Positions 33,601 through 46,004 of a stretch of DNA of 64,000 nucleotides are shown piece by piece (positions within the stretch are counted from its first letter, which is position 1; every line of letters starts with the position of its first letter). The position numbers and the translations under genes are program-made. This DNA is from Bursaphelenchus xylophilus (taxonomy: Eukaryota > Nematoda > Chromadorea > Rhabditida > Aphelenchoididae). Below the pieces are notes generated by a model. It ran no database searches, was not told where the DNA came from, and saw only the letters and a program-made list of their open reading frames with translations. The stretch spans positions 3,162,001 through 3,226,000 of the forward strand of contig CAJFCV020000001.1 in NCBI GenBank assembly GCA_904066235.2, given 5' to 3'.

Positions 33601-34450
33601 TTTCGCTTATGTAAGCAGGGCTCCGGTCGGCTCCAGCCTTCGGCTGGAGCCTCCCGGAGCAGCAGGCGAGCTGGCTCGGCCTTCGGCCTCGCCAGCTCGC
33701 AATAAATTTTTATTCAAATAGTCTTTTTCGCTTGTTTTTTAAATTAGAATAGTCTTTTTGGCTTCTGTTTTCTATTAAAAGTCTTTTCGCTTATGTAAGC
33801 AGGGCTCCGGTCGGCTCCAGCCTTCGGCTGGAGCCTCCCGGAGCAGCAGGCGAGCTGGCTCGGCCTTCGGCCTCGCCAGCTCGCAATAAATTTTTATTCA
33901 AATAGTCTTTTTCGCTTGTTTTTTTAATTATAATAGTCCTTTTCGCTTCTGTTTTCTATTAAAATAGTGTTTTCGCTTATGCAAGCAGGGCTCCGGTCGG
34001 CTCCAGCCTTCGGCTGGAGCCTCCCGGAGCAGCAGGCGAGCTGGCTCGGCCTTCGGCCTCGCCAGCTCGCAATAAATTTTTATTCAAATAGTCTTTTTCG
34101 CTTGTTTTTTTAATTATAATAGTCCTTTTCGCTTCTGTTTTCTATTAAAATAGTGTTTTCGCTTATGCAAGCAGGGCTCCGGTCGGCTCCAGCCTTCGGC
34201 TGGAGCCTCCCGGAGCAGCAGGCGAGCTGGCTCGGCCTTCGGCCTCGCCAGCTCGCAATAAATTTTTATTCAAATAGTCTTTTTCGCTTGTTTTTTTAAT
34301 TATAATAGTCCTTTTCGCTTCTGTTTTCTATTAAAATAGTGTTTTCGCTTATGCAAGCAGGGCTCCGGTCGGCTCCAGCCTTCGGCTGGAGCCTCCCGGA
34401 GCAGCAGGCGAGCTGGCTCGGCCTTCGGCCTCGCCAGCTCGCAATAAATT
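33601..34450. repeat. Five tandem 184-186-bp GC double-hairpin units
   Basis: GGGCTCCGGTCGGCTCCAGC starts at 33618, 33802, 33988, 34174 and 34360 (periods 184, 186, 186, 186). Each unit has two GC palindromes in a row, around GGCTCCAGCCTTCGGCTGGA and GCGAGCTGGCTCGGCCTTCG, then an AT spacer with TCTTTTTCGCTTG. The last copies look almost identical, so expansion is recent. No coding potential. Confidence 0.93.
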
Positions 34451-36400
34451 TTATTGAAACTCTCTGTCTCGCTATTGGCCGAAAATCGGCCGTTGCTCGC
34501 TCAGTTCGAAACCGATTGGGCTGAAATTTGGCACGATGGAAGCTTACCGAATTTGTCAAAAATTGACCCGAGCCGAATTTTGAATTTCGAATCTTACGTG
34601 CCCTGAGGGCGGAATTTGTGCGAAAAATGCCAAAAATCGGCCCTCTGGCAACTGCGCAGCTACAGTGGGGCGACGTCATGAGCTGAAAATGGTTATGGAG
34701 CTACTCCAGGCAAATACAAAGGCACCGCGAAACTCTTTTTTGAATTTCGTCCCCGATTCCGCGAATGAGGACTTTATATTACACTTGACACCTGACCCTG
34801 GGGAAAAATTTTGAATTTTGGCCCGGACGGTCGTATTTTAGAAAATGAAAATGCTATTCGGACCGATAATTCACGCTGATCACGATGGTGTACGTCTCGA
34901 TTCACGAAATTTGAATTCTGACGCCCTGAGGGCAAAGTTCGAAATTTTCGAAATCCCGAAAATCGGCCTTCTGCCAACGGAGCAGCCTCGGGGAGAAGAC
35001 CTGAGAAGCTGAAAAAAATGCAGAGGGAAGGTAATTCAATTGCCACAAACGTTATGCAGCCCTTTTTTTGAATTTCGCCTTCAGTTTCGAGAAAAAAAAT
35101 TTTAATGTTGTTCATGACACCTGCTCCGTGGAAGAAAATTTTGAATGTCTAAAATACGAAACGTTACTGCGGCGTGTGATACATGTTCCTAGGTCAACTC
35201 GTACACGCTGAATCCAATGGAACACATGAAATTCCGAAAAATTTGAATTCCGTGCCCTCAGGGCCGGTTTGGTCGAAAAATTTCGAAAAATCGACCTTCT
35301 GCCAACGGAGCAGCTTCAGCGGCACGATCCCAGAAGCTGAAAAAAATGCAGAGGGAAGGTAATTCAATTGCCACAAACGTTATGCAGCCCTTTTTTTGAA
35401 TTTCGACTCCAGTTTGGAGAAAAAAAATTTTGATATTACACATGACATCTGATCCCCGGGAGAAAAATTTTCGTCACGAAAGTAGGAAACGCGATGTAGC
35501 CGTGGTTGATGTGTGTTCAGGTGTAATCGAGCATGCTGAATCGAATGCTATCAACAGAATTCCGAATTTCGGCCGTCTAAGTGCAGTTTCGGCCGATTTT
35601 CCGGAAAAAATCGGAAAAAAAATTAACGTGAATTCGGCTTCTGCCAATCGCGCAGCTTCAGCGGAGCGATCCCAGAATCTGAAAAAAATTCAGAAGGCAC
35701 CCAGAGGGAATACGACGAAAATGACTGAGCTTTTTTTCCGAATTTCGATCTAGTTTTCCAGAAAAAAATTCCGGAAAATTTTGACTTTTTTGGGAAATTT
35801 CGGAAAATCTCGAATAGCTAAAATACGAAATACGATAGCAAGATACGAAGGGTGGTTCTAGGGTATATCAGGCATGCTGAATCAGAATCCGTTGTCAAAA
35901 TCCAGAAATTCCGTCATCTTGATGGTGAAATCTGGAAAAAACCGAAAAATGCCGAAAATCGCTTATAACTTTCGACCGGTCGATAATTGTAAATTGTAAG
36001 TGGGCTTCAGAAGCCTTAGAATTTTGCGTAGAATACGATTCAATCAAAAAATTCCCGAAAATCCGACGTATATGCTGGAGACCCTCAGGGCATATATGAC
36101 AAAATTTCGAAAAAACGCAAAGTTCCGTCACGAACAGTTGATGAACATGATGTAAAAAGCTCGGAAACTTTTCTCTGTAAGAAAAAAGTTACAGCCAATC
36201 TAAGAAAAAAAAATCTCACTTTCAAACGGCCGTAATTCCCGCCAAAATCGGCGGAAGGGAAATCAAAAAAATTAAAAGTCTTAGAATTTCGTGTTCTACC
36301 GCTATGCCAAATTTCAGGACGATAAGTCAACGTCTTCGATTTTTTACTTTTCTCACTTAGGTTTCTTTCGATTTTTTGAAGATTTTCCGCAAAAAATCGT
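34451..36400. repeat. Decayed array modules right of the Helitron
   Basis: Blocks recognisable from the 1.85-kb array recur with heavy change: GGCTGAAATTTGGCACGATG near 34519, three GTAAAATA/GAATTTCG-type blocks each ending in a TGACACCTG or TGACATCTG string (about 34790, 35115, 35445), and 35755-36360, which closely matches 16160-16760. The array therefore once extended to both sides of the Helitron position. Confidence 0.75.
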
Positions 36401-36551
36401 TTAAAATTTTGATTTTTGGGAATTTTAAGATGTCAGATTTTGTGAGGATTTAAATTTAGATAATTCTAGATCTAAAAATTAACAAAATTCCAGATTTTTC
36501 CCCGATTCTCCACCTAAATCATCTAAAATAATATAATTTTTTGGTTTTCAG

Positions 36552-39500
36552 TCCCCTCACTTGCTACCACTACCCTGGACCGGTCCGAGGATGGGTCCCC
36601 CTCCAAATCCAAAGGCCGTCCCCCAAACACTTTAGTCAGCACTCAAGCCCAACAAGAGCAAAATCAAATGGCCCAAGGCGTGCTGACCAACCTGATCTCC
36701 GCCTACACCGGCTGTTTTTGGCCCTTTTGGAAGCCGAGGAAGCCGGAGTTTGATCGATTCGGCTTGGAGGTGAAAGTAAGTAGCGTTTTTTCCTGTCTAC
36801 AAACTTTGTTGAATTCATTGAATTTTGCACGGTGCAGTAAAATTTTCGATAAATTTTTTGAACTGCACAGTGCAGTAAAAAACAGAGAAATTTAAAGGGT
36901 TCTTATATTGCCTGAGGCAGTTTTTTTAGCCATATCGCTAATATTCACTTTGCTCTCTGCACCGTGCAAAAATAAAATTTTAAAATTTTGCACGGTGCGA
37001 TGAAAATTTCGACAAATTTTTTGAACTGCACAGTGCAGCAAAAAACTGAAAAATTTGTAGGGTTGTTATGTTGCCTGAGGCAGTTTTTTCGCCATGTCGC
37101 TGATATTCAATTTTTCTCTGCACTGTGCAAAAAAGTTTTTAAAATTTTGCACAGTGCAGTGAAAAAAATCCCGTCAAAAATTTCATCGCATAATAGTGCA
37201 AGAAGAAAAATTTTTTTTTGCACAGTGCAAGTTAGTCCAAATATTTCATTTTTTGACAAAATTTCTCAAATTCAATTTCCGCACCATGCGAAAATCAAAA
37301 ATTTCTTAATGCACCGTGCGATAAAATTTTTCAGGCGATTTTTTGATTGCACAGTGCGCACAAATTCAAAAATTTTTGCAGGTTTAAAGTTCTTGCCTCG
37401 GGCAATATTTTTTATATTGTTGCTAATATTTACCTTGTTTTGGGCTTTAAAATTTGAAAAAATTTAAAAAATTGTGTCTGCACGGTGCAATGAAAATTTC
37501 GGTAGATTTTTTGAAGTGCACGGTGCAGTAATCAACAAAAAATTTTTAAGGCTTGTAAGGTATACCTGATGCATTATTTTTCATCGCTGCCCTCAGGGCT
37601 AATTCTTTTTTGCACAGTGCAAAGAAAGAAGTTTAAAAATTCCGCACTGTGCAGTCGGATGTTTTTTGTTTTTTGCACTGTGCAAAAATTTTTTGGGCTA
37701 AAATTAGTTGAAATATTGTTTTTTACACTTACTGAGACATTTCTAGGACAACCACGAGATCGGCTTGGACTGTATCGAGATCGATTTCAACAAGAATTAC
37801 ATTGGCGGCGGGAATCAGAGCTCGGTGTTCCGCGGCAAATGGAACGGGCGCTACATTGCGCTGAAGAAGCTGAACCGCGCCTCCGAAGTGGACATTGACA
37901 AGCTGGTCAAGTTGAATCACCCAAATGTCATCAAGACGTTGGGCATCAGCAGCAAGGAGATCTATCCCTGCATTATCATGGAGTACTGCGAACAGGGAGG
38001 CCTGTTCGATGTGCTGCGGAGAACTCATGTGGATAAGAAGCTGTTCATCGATTGGAGCAAAGGCATTGCCGCTGGCATGCAATACTTGCATTCGTTGAAA
38101 ATTGTGCACAGAGACTTGAAATCGCCAAAGTAAGAATTTTTTTAATTTTGAAGGGGATTTTTGGGAAAAATGGTCAATTTTTGGTTGAAAATGGTCGATT
38201 TTTGTATGAAATTTGATGTGAAAAGAAAGAATATGTTTTTTTTTTGAACATTTTACAGTGCCTTTGAGATAGATTACTCTGTAGTTTTTTCCGATTTTTA
38301 TAGATTTTTTCCAATTTTTTTCCATTTTTTCGGCAAAAAAATTTTTTTTATGATGATAAAAAAAGTTGCGCAAATTTTAAAATACGAGCCCAAAATCATT
38401 CTCAGTAATTTTTTTTTGAATTTCTCTTCGAATTTTTTGATTTTTTAAACTCTTTTGGAATTTTTTTGCAATTTTTTTCAATTTCACCCAAAAATTTTTC
38501 AGCATCTTGGTCGACAACGCAAACACCGTCAAAATCTGCGACTTTGGCTCGCTCTACAGCTGGGACAAGACCTACATGCCAAGTGTGGTGATGTCGGTTT
38601 GCGGGACCTCGCAATGGATGTCCCCGGAAATGATGAAAAACGAGCCCTGCAACGAGAAAGTGGACGTGTGGTCGTTTGGGGTGGTACTTTGGGAGCTGTT
38701 GTTTCAGGAAGTCCCGTATAAGAACCTCCCACCGATGGCCATTATGTTCAATGTGGGCTCGGAGTGAGTTTTGAAAACTCGGAATTTTGAAAATTTGAAA
38801 ATTTTTTTGCACAGTGCAAATACTATTACTATAGTACATAGGTTTCATTTTTTTTCGAATTTTCATCTCAGTGCACTGTGCAAAAACTTTCAAAAAGGTT
38901 CTGCACTGTGCGGAAAATCAAAAATTTTCGTCTTGCACCGTGCAGTGAAACTTTTGATCTAATTGTTGAACAGCATAGTGGAGTAAATGACAAAAAAATT
39001 GTATGGGGTTTTTGGCCATGCCATAGTGAGTATTTTCCACCATATTGCCAAAACTAATTTTGCTTTCTGCACTGTGCAAAAATCGAATTAAAAATTTCGC
39101 ACTGTGCAGTCCGAATTTTTTTGGATTTTTGCACTGTGCAAATTTTTTTGTTAAAAAATAAGTTGTAAAAAGATAGAGAAATGTCAAAAAAAAAATGTAA
39201 TATTTTATTTATTTGTGTTTTTCAGCCGCCTCAAACTGCATATTCCTCGCACCGCGCCCGATTGTTACAAATTGCTCCTCAAAATTTGTTTCGCCAAAAG
39301 ACCACGAAACCGACCGTCGTTCACCTCGATTCTGAACCATTTGGAGAACATACGAGTAGAGATTGAAAACATCAGCGATGATGCGTGGAGAATGCGCAAA
39401 GAGGCCTGGAAAAAGGAGCTGAATGATGAGGCCGACAAGCTCAAACATAACAGTAATAATGCCGAAGCTGAGGCGGTCAAAGGTGAGAGAATTTTTTAGA

Positions 39501-42500
39501 TTGTATTTTAGCACTTTTTGAGGTCGAAAAAAGTTTTTTCTCGAATTTTTTTTGGTTAAAAAATCAAAAAATTTCATTTTGAAAAAAAATTTTTTCTTTT
39601 TTTCGATTTTTCCCCTCAAAAAATCTCATTTTATCATGAAATAAAAATTTTTTTTTTATTTTTTGATTTTTTCCGCAAAGAAATCAAAAAATTTTATTTA
39701 AAACATTATTTTTTTTGGTTTTTTCATATTTTTTCCATCAAAAAATCTCATTTTATTATCAAAAAAATATATTTTTTATTTTTTTTTTACCGAATTTTTA
39801 CAAAAAAAAAATTTTTTCAGTTGAAAATTTGGTGACAAAACGAATGCACGAGCTCCGCCATGCCCAAGAATTGAACCAACTGTACAAGACGAAAATGAAA
39901 AGGCTTGACAAATTGATGGACAAACTCATGTATAATTTGCAACACATCCAATGCATGGAAATTGTGAGGAAAAATTTGTTATTTTTGGGCCTAAAATACG
40001 AAATTTTTTTTTTAATTTTTAAAAATTTTTACTTAATTTTTGGTAAATACATGTTTTAAAATGAATTTTAGTAATTTTGAAAATTTTTACATTACTTCTT
40101 CACCTATATTTTATCGATTTTCCCTCATTTTTCCACTTTTTCCCAATTTCCCCTCAAAAAATATTATAATTTTCTCTCAATTTTCAGGCCTTGGAAGAGC
40201 GTGAGCGTCGTGTGGCGGAAGAAGAAGCCCGTCTAGCCCATCTCGCAGCCAATGCCAGTTGTTATCCGTCCGCCAGCACCTCCACGAACCCTTCGGCGGG
40301 CTGTTTTCCCGGTCTCAGAGGTCCCGAGTTGAAGTCGGTCAAGCTGCAGCCTCGACCGTCTACGGTCAGGACAAACTTGAGATCAAATAAGACTTATACT
40401 GAGTAAGTTCGAGCTTGTTTTGGGCTTTGAAAATTGAAAAAATGAAAAAAATTTGGGCTGCACAGTGCAACGAAAATTTCGGTAAATTTTTTGAGCTGCA
40501 CCGTGCAGATAATACCAAAAATTTTTTATAGGCTTATTTATCTTGCCTGAGGCATTATTTTCCACCGCTACCCTCAGGGTTAATTCTTTTTTGCACTGTG
40601 CGAAAACCAAAAATTAAATTTTTGCACTGTGCGATTAAACTTCTGATCGATTTTTTGGAATCACACAGTGTTGATAACATCAAAAAATTTTGTGACGTTG
40701 TAAGTCATGCCTTAGGCATTGTTTTTCATCGCTACCCTCAGGGCTGATTCTTTCTTACACTGTGCGAAAACCAAAAATTTCATTTTTGCACTGTGCGGTT
40801 AAACTTTTGATCGATTTTTTGGAATCACACAGTGTTGATAATATCAAAAATTTTTGTGACGTTGTTAATCATGCCTCACGCGTTATTTTTTACCATTACG
40901 CCCTATGGCCCACTTTTTTTGCACTTGGCAAAAATCACTTTTCTAAAATCCGCACAGTGCGTTCAATTTTTTTCTTTTTTTAACCTTCTACGTTTCAGTA
41001 TCTACCAGCAGCCCGGGCAACATGCCATTCTGACCATGCAAGTGGACGCCGAAGACGATGATTCGCCCATTGAGCCGCACAGTTCCACCTCGCCGAGCTG
41101 TTACACCTCCCCAAATCATCTTCATTGCTCGATTTCGGCGAACGAAATGAGTCGCCGTCTCACCGACACCGTCTCCCATTCGGTGTCAAGTCTTCCACTG
41201 CACACTACCGAGTCCACGGAGGAGTTGGCCAAGTGTCCGCCGCGTTCGCGGCACAGTTATGCGCTGGGCGGGCATCAAAGTTCGTTCGATTCGCCGGAAT
41301 CTCGATTTTCATCGAGAGTTTCATCGGCTCGCAGTTCGCTAAACACCATGCAACGAACTAATAACGGCTCAGGGTTGTATTTGCGGCGTCCTGCGGAGAC
41401 TTGTGATTGTGCGCGCGCAGAAATTGAGCGAAAATCCGACCACGAACAGTGCAGCTGCGCCTTCAAAAGGAACACTCCGATTCGAACCTCTGGTGCTTCC
41501 TGCGACTCCGGCTTCTATGGGACGGTGGCGGAGGGCTCTATGGCCAGTATCAACGGGAATAACACTTGTTTGTGCGTCGCCCCATGCAATGATTGCCAAT
41601 TCCCGGAACAACGAGGAACCTACACTCCCTCGGATTTGTATCGCAATCAACAAGCGAGATGGAGCGACGGATTGATCCATAGAAGATCCTGTTTACCTCC
41701 CACGAGTTTAACGCCGACCAGATCCGCCGCCAATATGGCGAAACGAAGCCGACGCCATACGGCTTCGGCGTTCGCGAGAGGATCGCCCGCGAGAGTTCCG
41801 AATGTTAAAAGACGAAATCAGAGCAAACCCCGAGACCTGAAAGGAAGATCCACCGGCAATTTGGCCACTGGAATCGAGAATTTGAGGAAGCAAACCTCGC
41901 TGGAAGAGGAGAGATATGCGAATTTGGAGGGAATCTCGGATTTCGGAGAGAAAATCGGTGTGAGAAAATTCGAGGAGAGCCTGAGCGGCAAGGTAAGGCA
42001 TTTTGGAAATTTTTGACGTCATTTTTTACTATGGAAATTGAATTTTACTGTTTGCACTGTGCAAAATCAAAAATTTTTGCCTTGCACTGTGCGGCGAAAC
42101 TTTTGAAGGAATTTTCGGAAAGGGGAATGCAGAAAATTAAAAAAATTTTTGATAGGGTGATTGAGCATCCCCTAGGGATTATTTTTTTATGTGTTTGAAA
42201 AATGTTTGCTTTTTACTGCACGGTGCGGAGTAAAAATTAGAAAATCTGCACGGTGCAGTCGAAAATTTTGAAACTTTTTATTGGATGGAAATTGGCCACT
42301 CAAATTTTCTGGAATTTCAATATAGCTCCTTAAAAGGTATCCTGCAAAGTTTTGAGCTTTTTTCAGCCTAAAATTTGAGTTAATTTCGAGATTTTTTGAA
42401 ATTTTTTTTCATTTTTAAATTTCAATTTTCAGTCCAAAGACCGCAATGAACGCGCCCAATCAGTCCACATCGCCAATAACAACCAAATTCACGACGAATA

Positions 42501-43550
42501 CGACGACGGAGAGTACGAATTGGACGATGAAAATGACGACGAATCCAACCGATTCGACGACGAAGAGGACGCCATTATGGGAGATGACGAAGCGATCAAA
42601 ATAAACGCGAATCACATTATCAAACGGATCCGAGGACCGATCGCGGAGGCGATTTTGGAGATGGACTCGTCGATGAGTTCGTCGACGAAATCGCAAAAAT
42701 CCCCGAAAAAGGGACGGAATAACAATTTGAAGATGGAACAGTCCACTTCCACGATGGCCTCGAGTCTGGAGAGGTCGTTGGAAATGGGCGCCGTGGATCA
42801 TGATGGGCTCTCGGACAAGGAGAAGCAACTTACGGCGGTCACGAAGAGCTATCAAAGACATCGGAGATGTGCTAGTGTAAGTTCAAATTTGATCAAAAAA
42901 ATGGACTACAACAAGTTTCAAATTTCTAAATCTTGACTTTTTTAGACCAGAAATTCTTATTTAATCCTTGCACAGTGCAAAAATTCAAATAAAACTTTGC
43001 ACGGTGCAAAAATTAAATTTTTGATTTTTGCACTGTGCAATGAAAATTTATGTTAAATTTTTGTCACGCAAAGTGCAGCAGAGAAAAAATCCTTTTTGTC
43101 AAATGACAATCACACATTTGACATCATTAAGAAATGTATTACAACCAATTTCCTTTTTGTTGCACTGTGCAAAAATTTAAAAATTATTTTTTTGCACCGT
43201 GCGACCAAATTTTTTTTACATTTTTTAGGATTGCAACCTTCAGCAGTTGACAAATAGGTTGCGTAAAATAAACGTCACTCCTTTGACATCATTCTGAGAT
43301 CCATTACATTCAATGTGTTTGTCACTGCACTGTGCAAAGATCAAAATTTTAAAATCCGCACTGTGCAGCATTTTTTCTTAATTTTGCACTGTGAAAAAAG
43401 CAAAAAGCAAAAAAAATCTTTGGCCTTTGTCTATGGTAATAAAACATTAATATGGCCATTTTTCAGAACCCAATCTGCATAATGGAAGCCCAGAAATTCA
43501 ACCGTCTCAAAGAAGTCAGTACCGAAAGCGACGAATCCGGACGTTGTTAG
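36552..43550 (+). CDS. dlk-1: DLK/LZK-family MAP kinase kinase kinase (dlk-1)
   Basis: Dual leucine-zipper kinase, by family the top of a MKK4/p38 cascade in axon regeneration and synapse formation. Exons: 36552-36775, 37747-38129, 38503-38763, 39226-39482, 39821-39963, 40188-40402, 40999-41992, 42433-42876 and 43467-43550; with the exon at 8046 the protein is 1,014 residues. Visible: Lys in IALKKL (about 128), catalytic loop HRDLKSPN (209-216), DFG (229-231), WMSPE and KPRNRPSF-type kinase end (here RPRNRPSF), then the family-specific coiled coil after ELRHA (about 389-455) and a Ser-rich tail with an acidic stretch. Near the C-terminus HDGLSD (962-967, bases 42799-42816) matches the regulatory hexapeptide SDGLSD of DLK-1L/MAP3K13 except for its first residue. 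The glycine loop reads GGGNQSSVF, with Ser at the third Gly. AATAAA follows at 43612. Confidence 0.93.
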
Positions 43551-43611
43551 CGAACACTAGTTATCATTTTATTGTTAATTTTAATAATATTGTTAGTCAA
43601 ACAGAGCTGTA

Positions 43612-43617
43612 AATAAA
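43612..43617 (+). terminator. Polyadenylation signal of dlk-1
   Basis: AATAAA, 62 bp after the stop codon at 43548-43550, in a TA-rich 3' UTR. Confidence 0.7.
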
Positions 43618-44139
43618 AGATTTTTACCCTTAATTTTAATTTTTTAATGAACATGAAGCGCACCGTGCGAAAACTAAAATTTTTGGTTTTTTCGCAGTGC
43701 AAGGCAAAACAATAGCTAAAGAGTGGTAATGAAAAATATGGATATAGCATGCCTAACAATCCAGTAAACATTATCCTTAGCTTACTTCAGCGTGCAGTTA
43801 AAAAAACCATGAGAAAATTTCATTGCACTGAGCAAAAAAAAATTTTTTGTTTTTTGCACAGTGCAAACAATACAACGCCTAAGGGAAAATGGTGTAAAAA
43901 GATACCTCACCCATGTTTATCAAGCCCATAAAAAATGAAGCCATCTTTTGCACCGTGCTTTTAAAAAAATCGTTTTAGTTTTGACTGCACAGTGCGAAAA
44001 ACAAATTTTTGATTTTCGCACTGTGCAGAAAAACGTAAATGGAAATTTCGACAGATGCATTTTTAGTGTGTGATATTTGTTTTTGGCGTATTTTAAAAGT
44101 TGTTTACTAACAAAAAGACTCATTCGAATGACCAATTTC

Positions 44140-44650
44140 CGCTAAAATGACATTCCCTAAGCCTCTTACGTAATTTCCTCCCGAAAACTTGTAACCGTAC
44201 TGCTACCACTCAAAAAACACCTTAGCCAGACAAATTACGTGTTCGCCCGTCATAATAGCCTCAGGCAGGACAACGGGGAAAGGTTCTTTTCGACGTAATT
44301 AGCACTTGTAACCCCTCATTGTTCGCTTCCATCCGCCAATAATCCCAGATTACATTATCTTCGGTGGGCACGAAGCGGAAAAGTGTTAATTCCCGCCGGA
44401 GGGCATTGCTTTATTCCCAATTCATTCCCTGTTATTTTTCGGCGGCCCCAAATTTGGTGGCATTCACACCTGATTAAAGTTTATTCGAGCCGTTTTTTTC
44501 GCTGTTTTGGGAGAGTTTCCGCTTTCAAAAGTAATGCCCGACACATCATGGGTACGTGAGGAGGTGCGGAAAGTCGGTTCGGAATAGTGTAATGCCTAAT
44601 TTGGCGGGTTATAAATAAAGTTTGAGGGGTCATTTGGAATTTTATGAGGT
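44140..44650. other. Unique, less AT-rich intergenic DNA
   Basis: This stretch and a second at about 45210-45440 lack the palindromes and A/T runs of their surroundings and show no exon structure. They are candidates for conserved non-coding or regulatory sequence. Confidence 0.4.
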
Positions 44651-46004
44651 TCGAAAAAATTGGATAATTTCGAATTTAAACTCTGGTAAAAATAAGCATT
44701 TTGCTGCGATATCAATGGCATAGCCTCAAAACTTTTCTGCTGTTATGAAATTTTCAAAATTAACACTCAAAACTTCCGTACTGTGCAAAAAACAAAAAAA
44801 CTTTTTTTTCGCACTGTGCAGCCAAACTTCAAAAGGAATTTTTGAACTGCACAGTGCGACTAAAAAGCGAATATTTTATAGGCGTGTTCAGCAAATCATA
44901 GCGTCCTTTTAACCGCTATTACTGAGACCAGATCTTCATCTGCGCTGTGCAAAAATCAAGAACTCTTTTTTTCGCACTGTGCAGTCCAACTTTCATTCAA
45001 TCTTTACGCACAGTGCAATAAACAAAACATTTTTTTATTTTCCAGTTCCCTACGCCTAAGGCAGTATTACATCCCACGTTTTTTCCGTATTTTACCCTGT
45101 TCTGCACTGTGCCAAAAACAGTCTCAAAAATCTGCACAGTGCAAACAAATTATATTTTTTTACACAAAAATTCCATTTCTCCGTCCAAAAAAATCAATTT
45201 TGACCTCCAAAATTTTCAAAATCTCATCCACAAACATCTCCGTACAGTTATTCCCAAACACTTTTTGCCCTCTCCACCCCTTTGACCACGCCTTTTTCCC
45301 CGCCGGCGTCAAGTTGTTTTAAATCCCGTATGAAGACCTTATAAAGTGTACTTTGCGTAAAGGGGATTCACCTCAAAACGCTTATTATTTGACCTTCTTA
45401 TGGATCGAGCGAGAAGAGGGAAGAAGACCCGGAGGGATCGTCTTACTAAACGGGATTTTACGACCTTATCCAGTAATAAAAAAGAGTGGTGGGGAGAGTA
45501 AAATATGACTTTCCATATGTTTTTGAAAGGGGGAATTTAGGGGATTTAGCTGGAAGGGATTTTTTTGATTTTTTTATTGGGAAAAACATGGGGTTTTTTG
45601 GGGCGAAATGCACTGTGCAAATTTATTTTTTCGCAATTCTCGCAGTGAATCGCCAAAATAGCACTGTGCAAATGACTTCTGGCCTTCAGTGGTGTTTGGA
45701 GAAGTCAAAAAAGTTCGGTTTTTTCTCGGTGGGCCAAAATGTTTCAACATTTTTTTTTGCACTGTGCGGGTGCATGCAGTCGGCATTGCGAAATATCGCA
45801 CGACACAAATTCGGTGGGGTGTCAAACAAGAGTGCACTGTGCAGTTTCATTCACGCGACATAAGCTTCTTTGGCGCTTTCAGCAAAATTCATTTTGCACT
45901 GTGCAACGTGAATTTTACCTGTCGCTGTTTGGAAAGATGCGACAAGGTTTTCGCAAGGCCGCCGTGCACTGTGCAGGCAGGTCAAGACTTTTTGGGCAAC
46001 ACGC

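Larger units (their letters stand above)
36826..46000. repeat. Dispersed palindrome GCACNGTGC in dlk-1 introns and 3' flank
   Basis: Dozens of copies of TGCAC-N-GTGCA or its 9-bp core occur in the dlk-1 introns from 36826 on and downstream to about 45975, usually beside A/T runs. All four bases occur at the centre (CACAGTG, CACTGTG, CACCGTG, CACGGTG). Copies avoid the coding exons and I do not see the same clustering in the first 36 kb. Short TGCCTGAGGCA and CCCTCAGGG palindromes are mixed in. Confidence 0.85.

Noticed and set aside
33601..34450. Regular repeats that resemble a CRISPR array
   Set aside because: The 186-bp units include their spacers as part of the repeat, the host is eukaryotic, and no cas genes exist.
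37729..38373. A 214-codon minus-strand frame over the kinase exon
   Set aside because: It mirrors the conserved kinase exon on the plus strand and runs into intron sequence.
42460..42861. A 133-codon minus-strand frame across the ninth coding exon of dlk-1
   Set aside because: It is a shadow of the acidic dlk-1 coding sequence, with no splice signals or family match.
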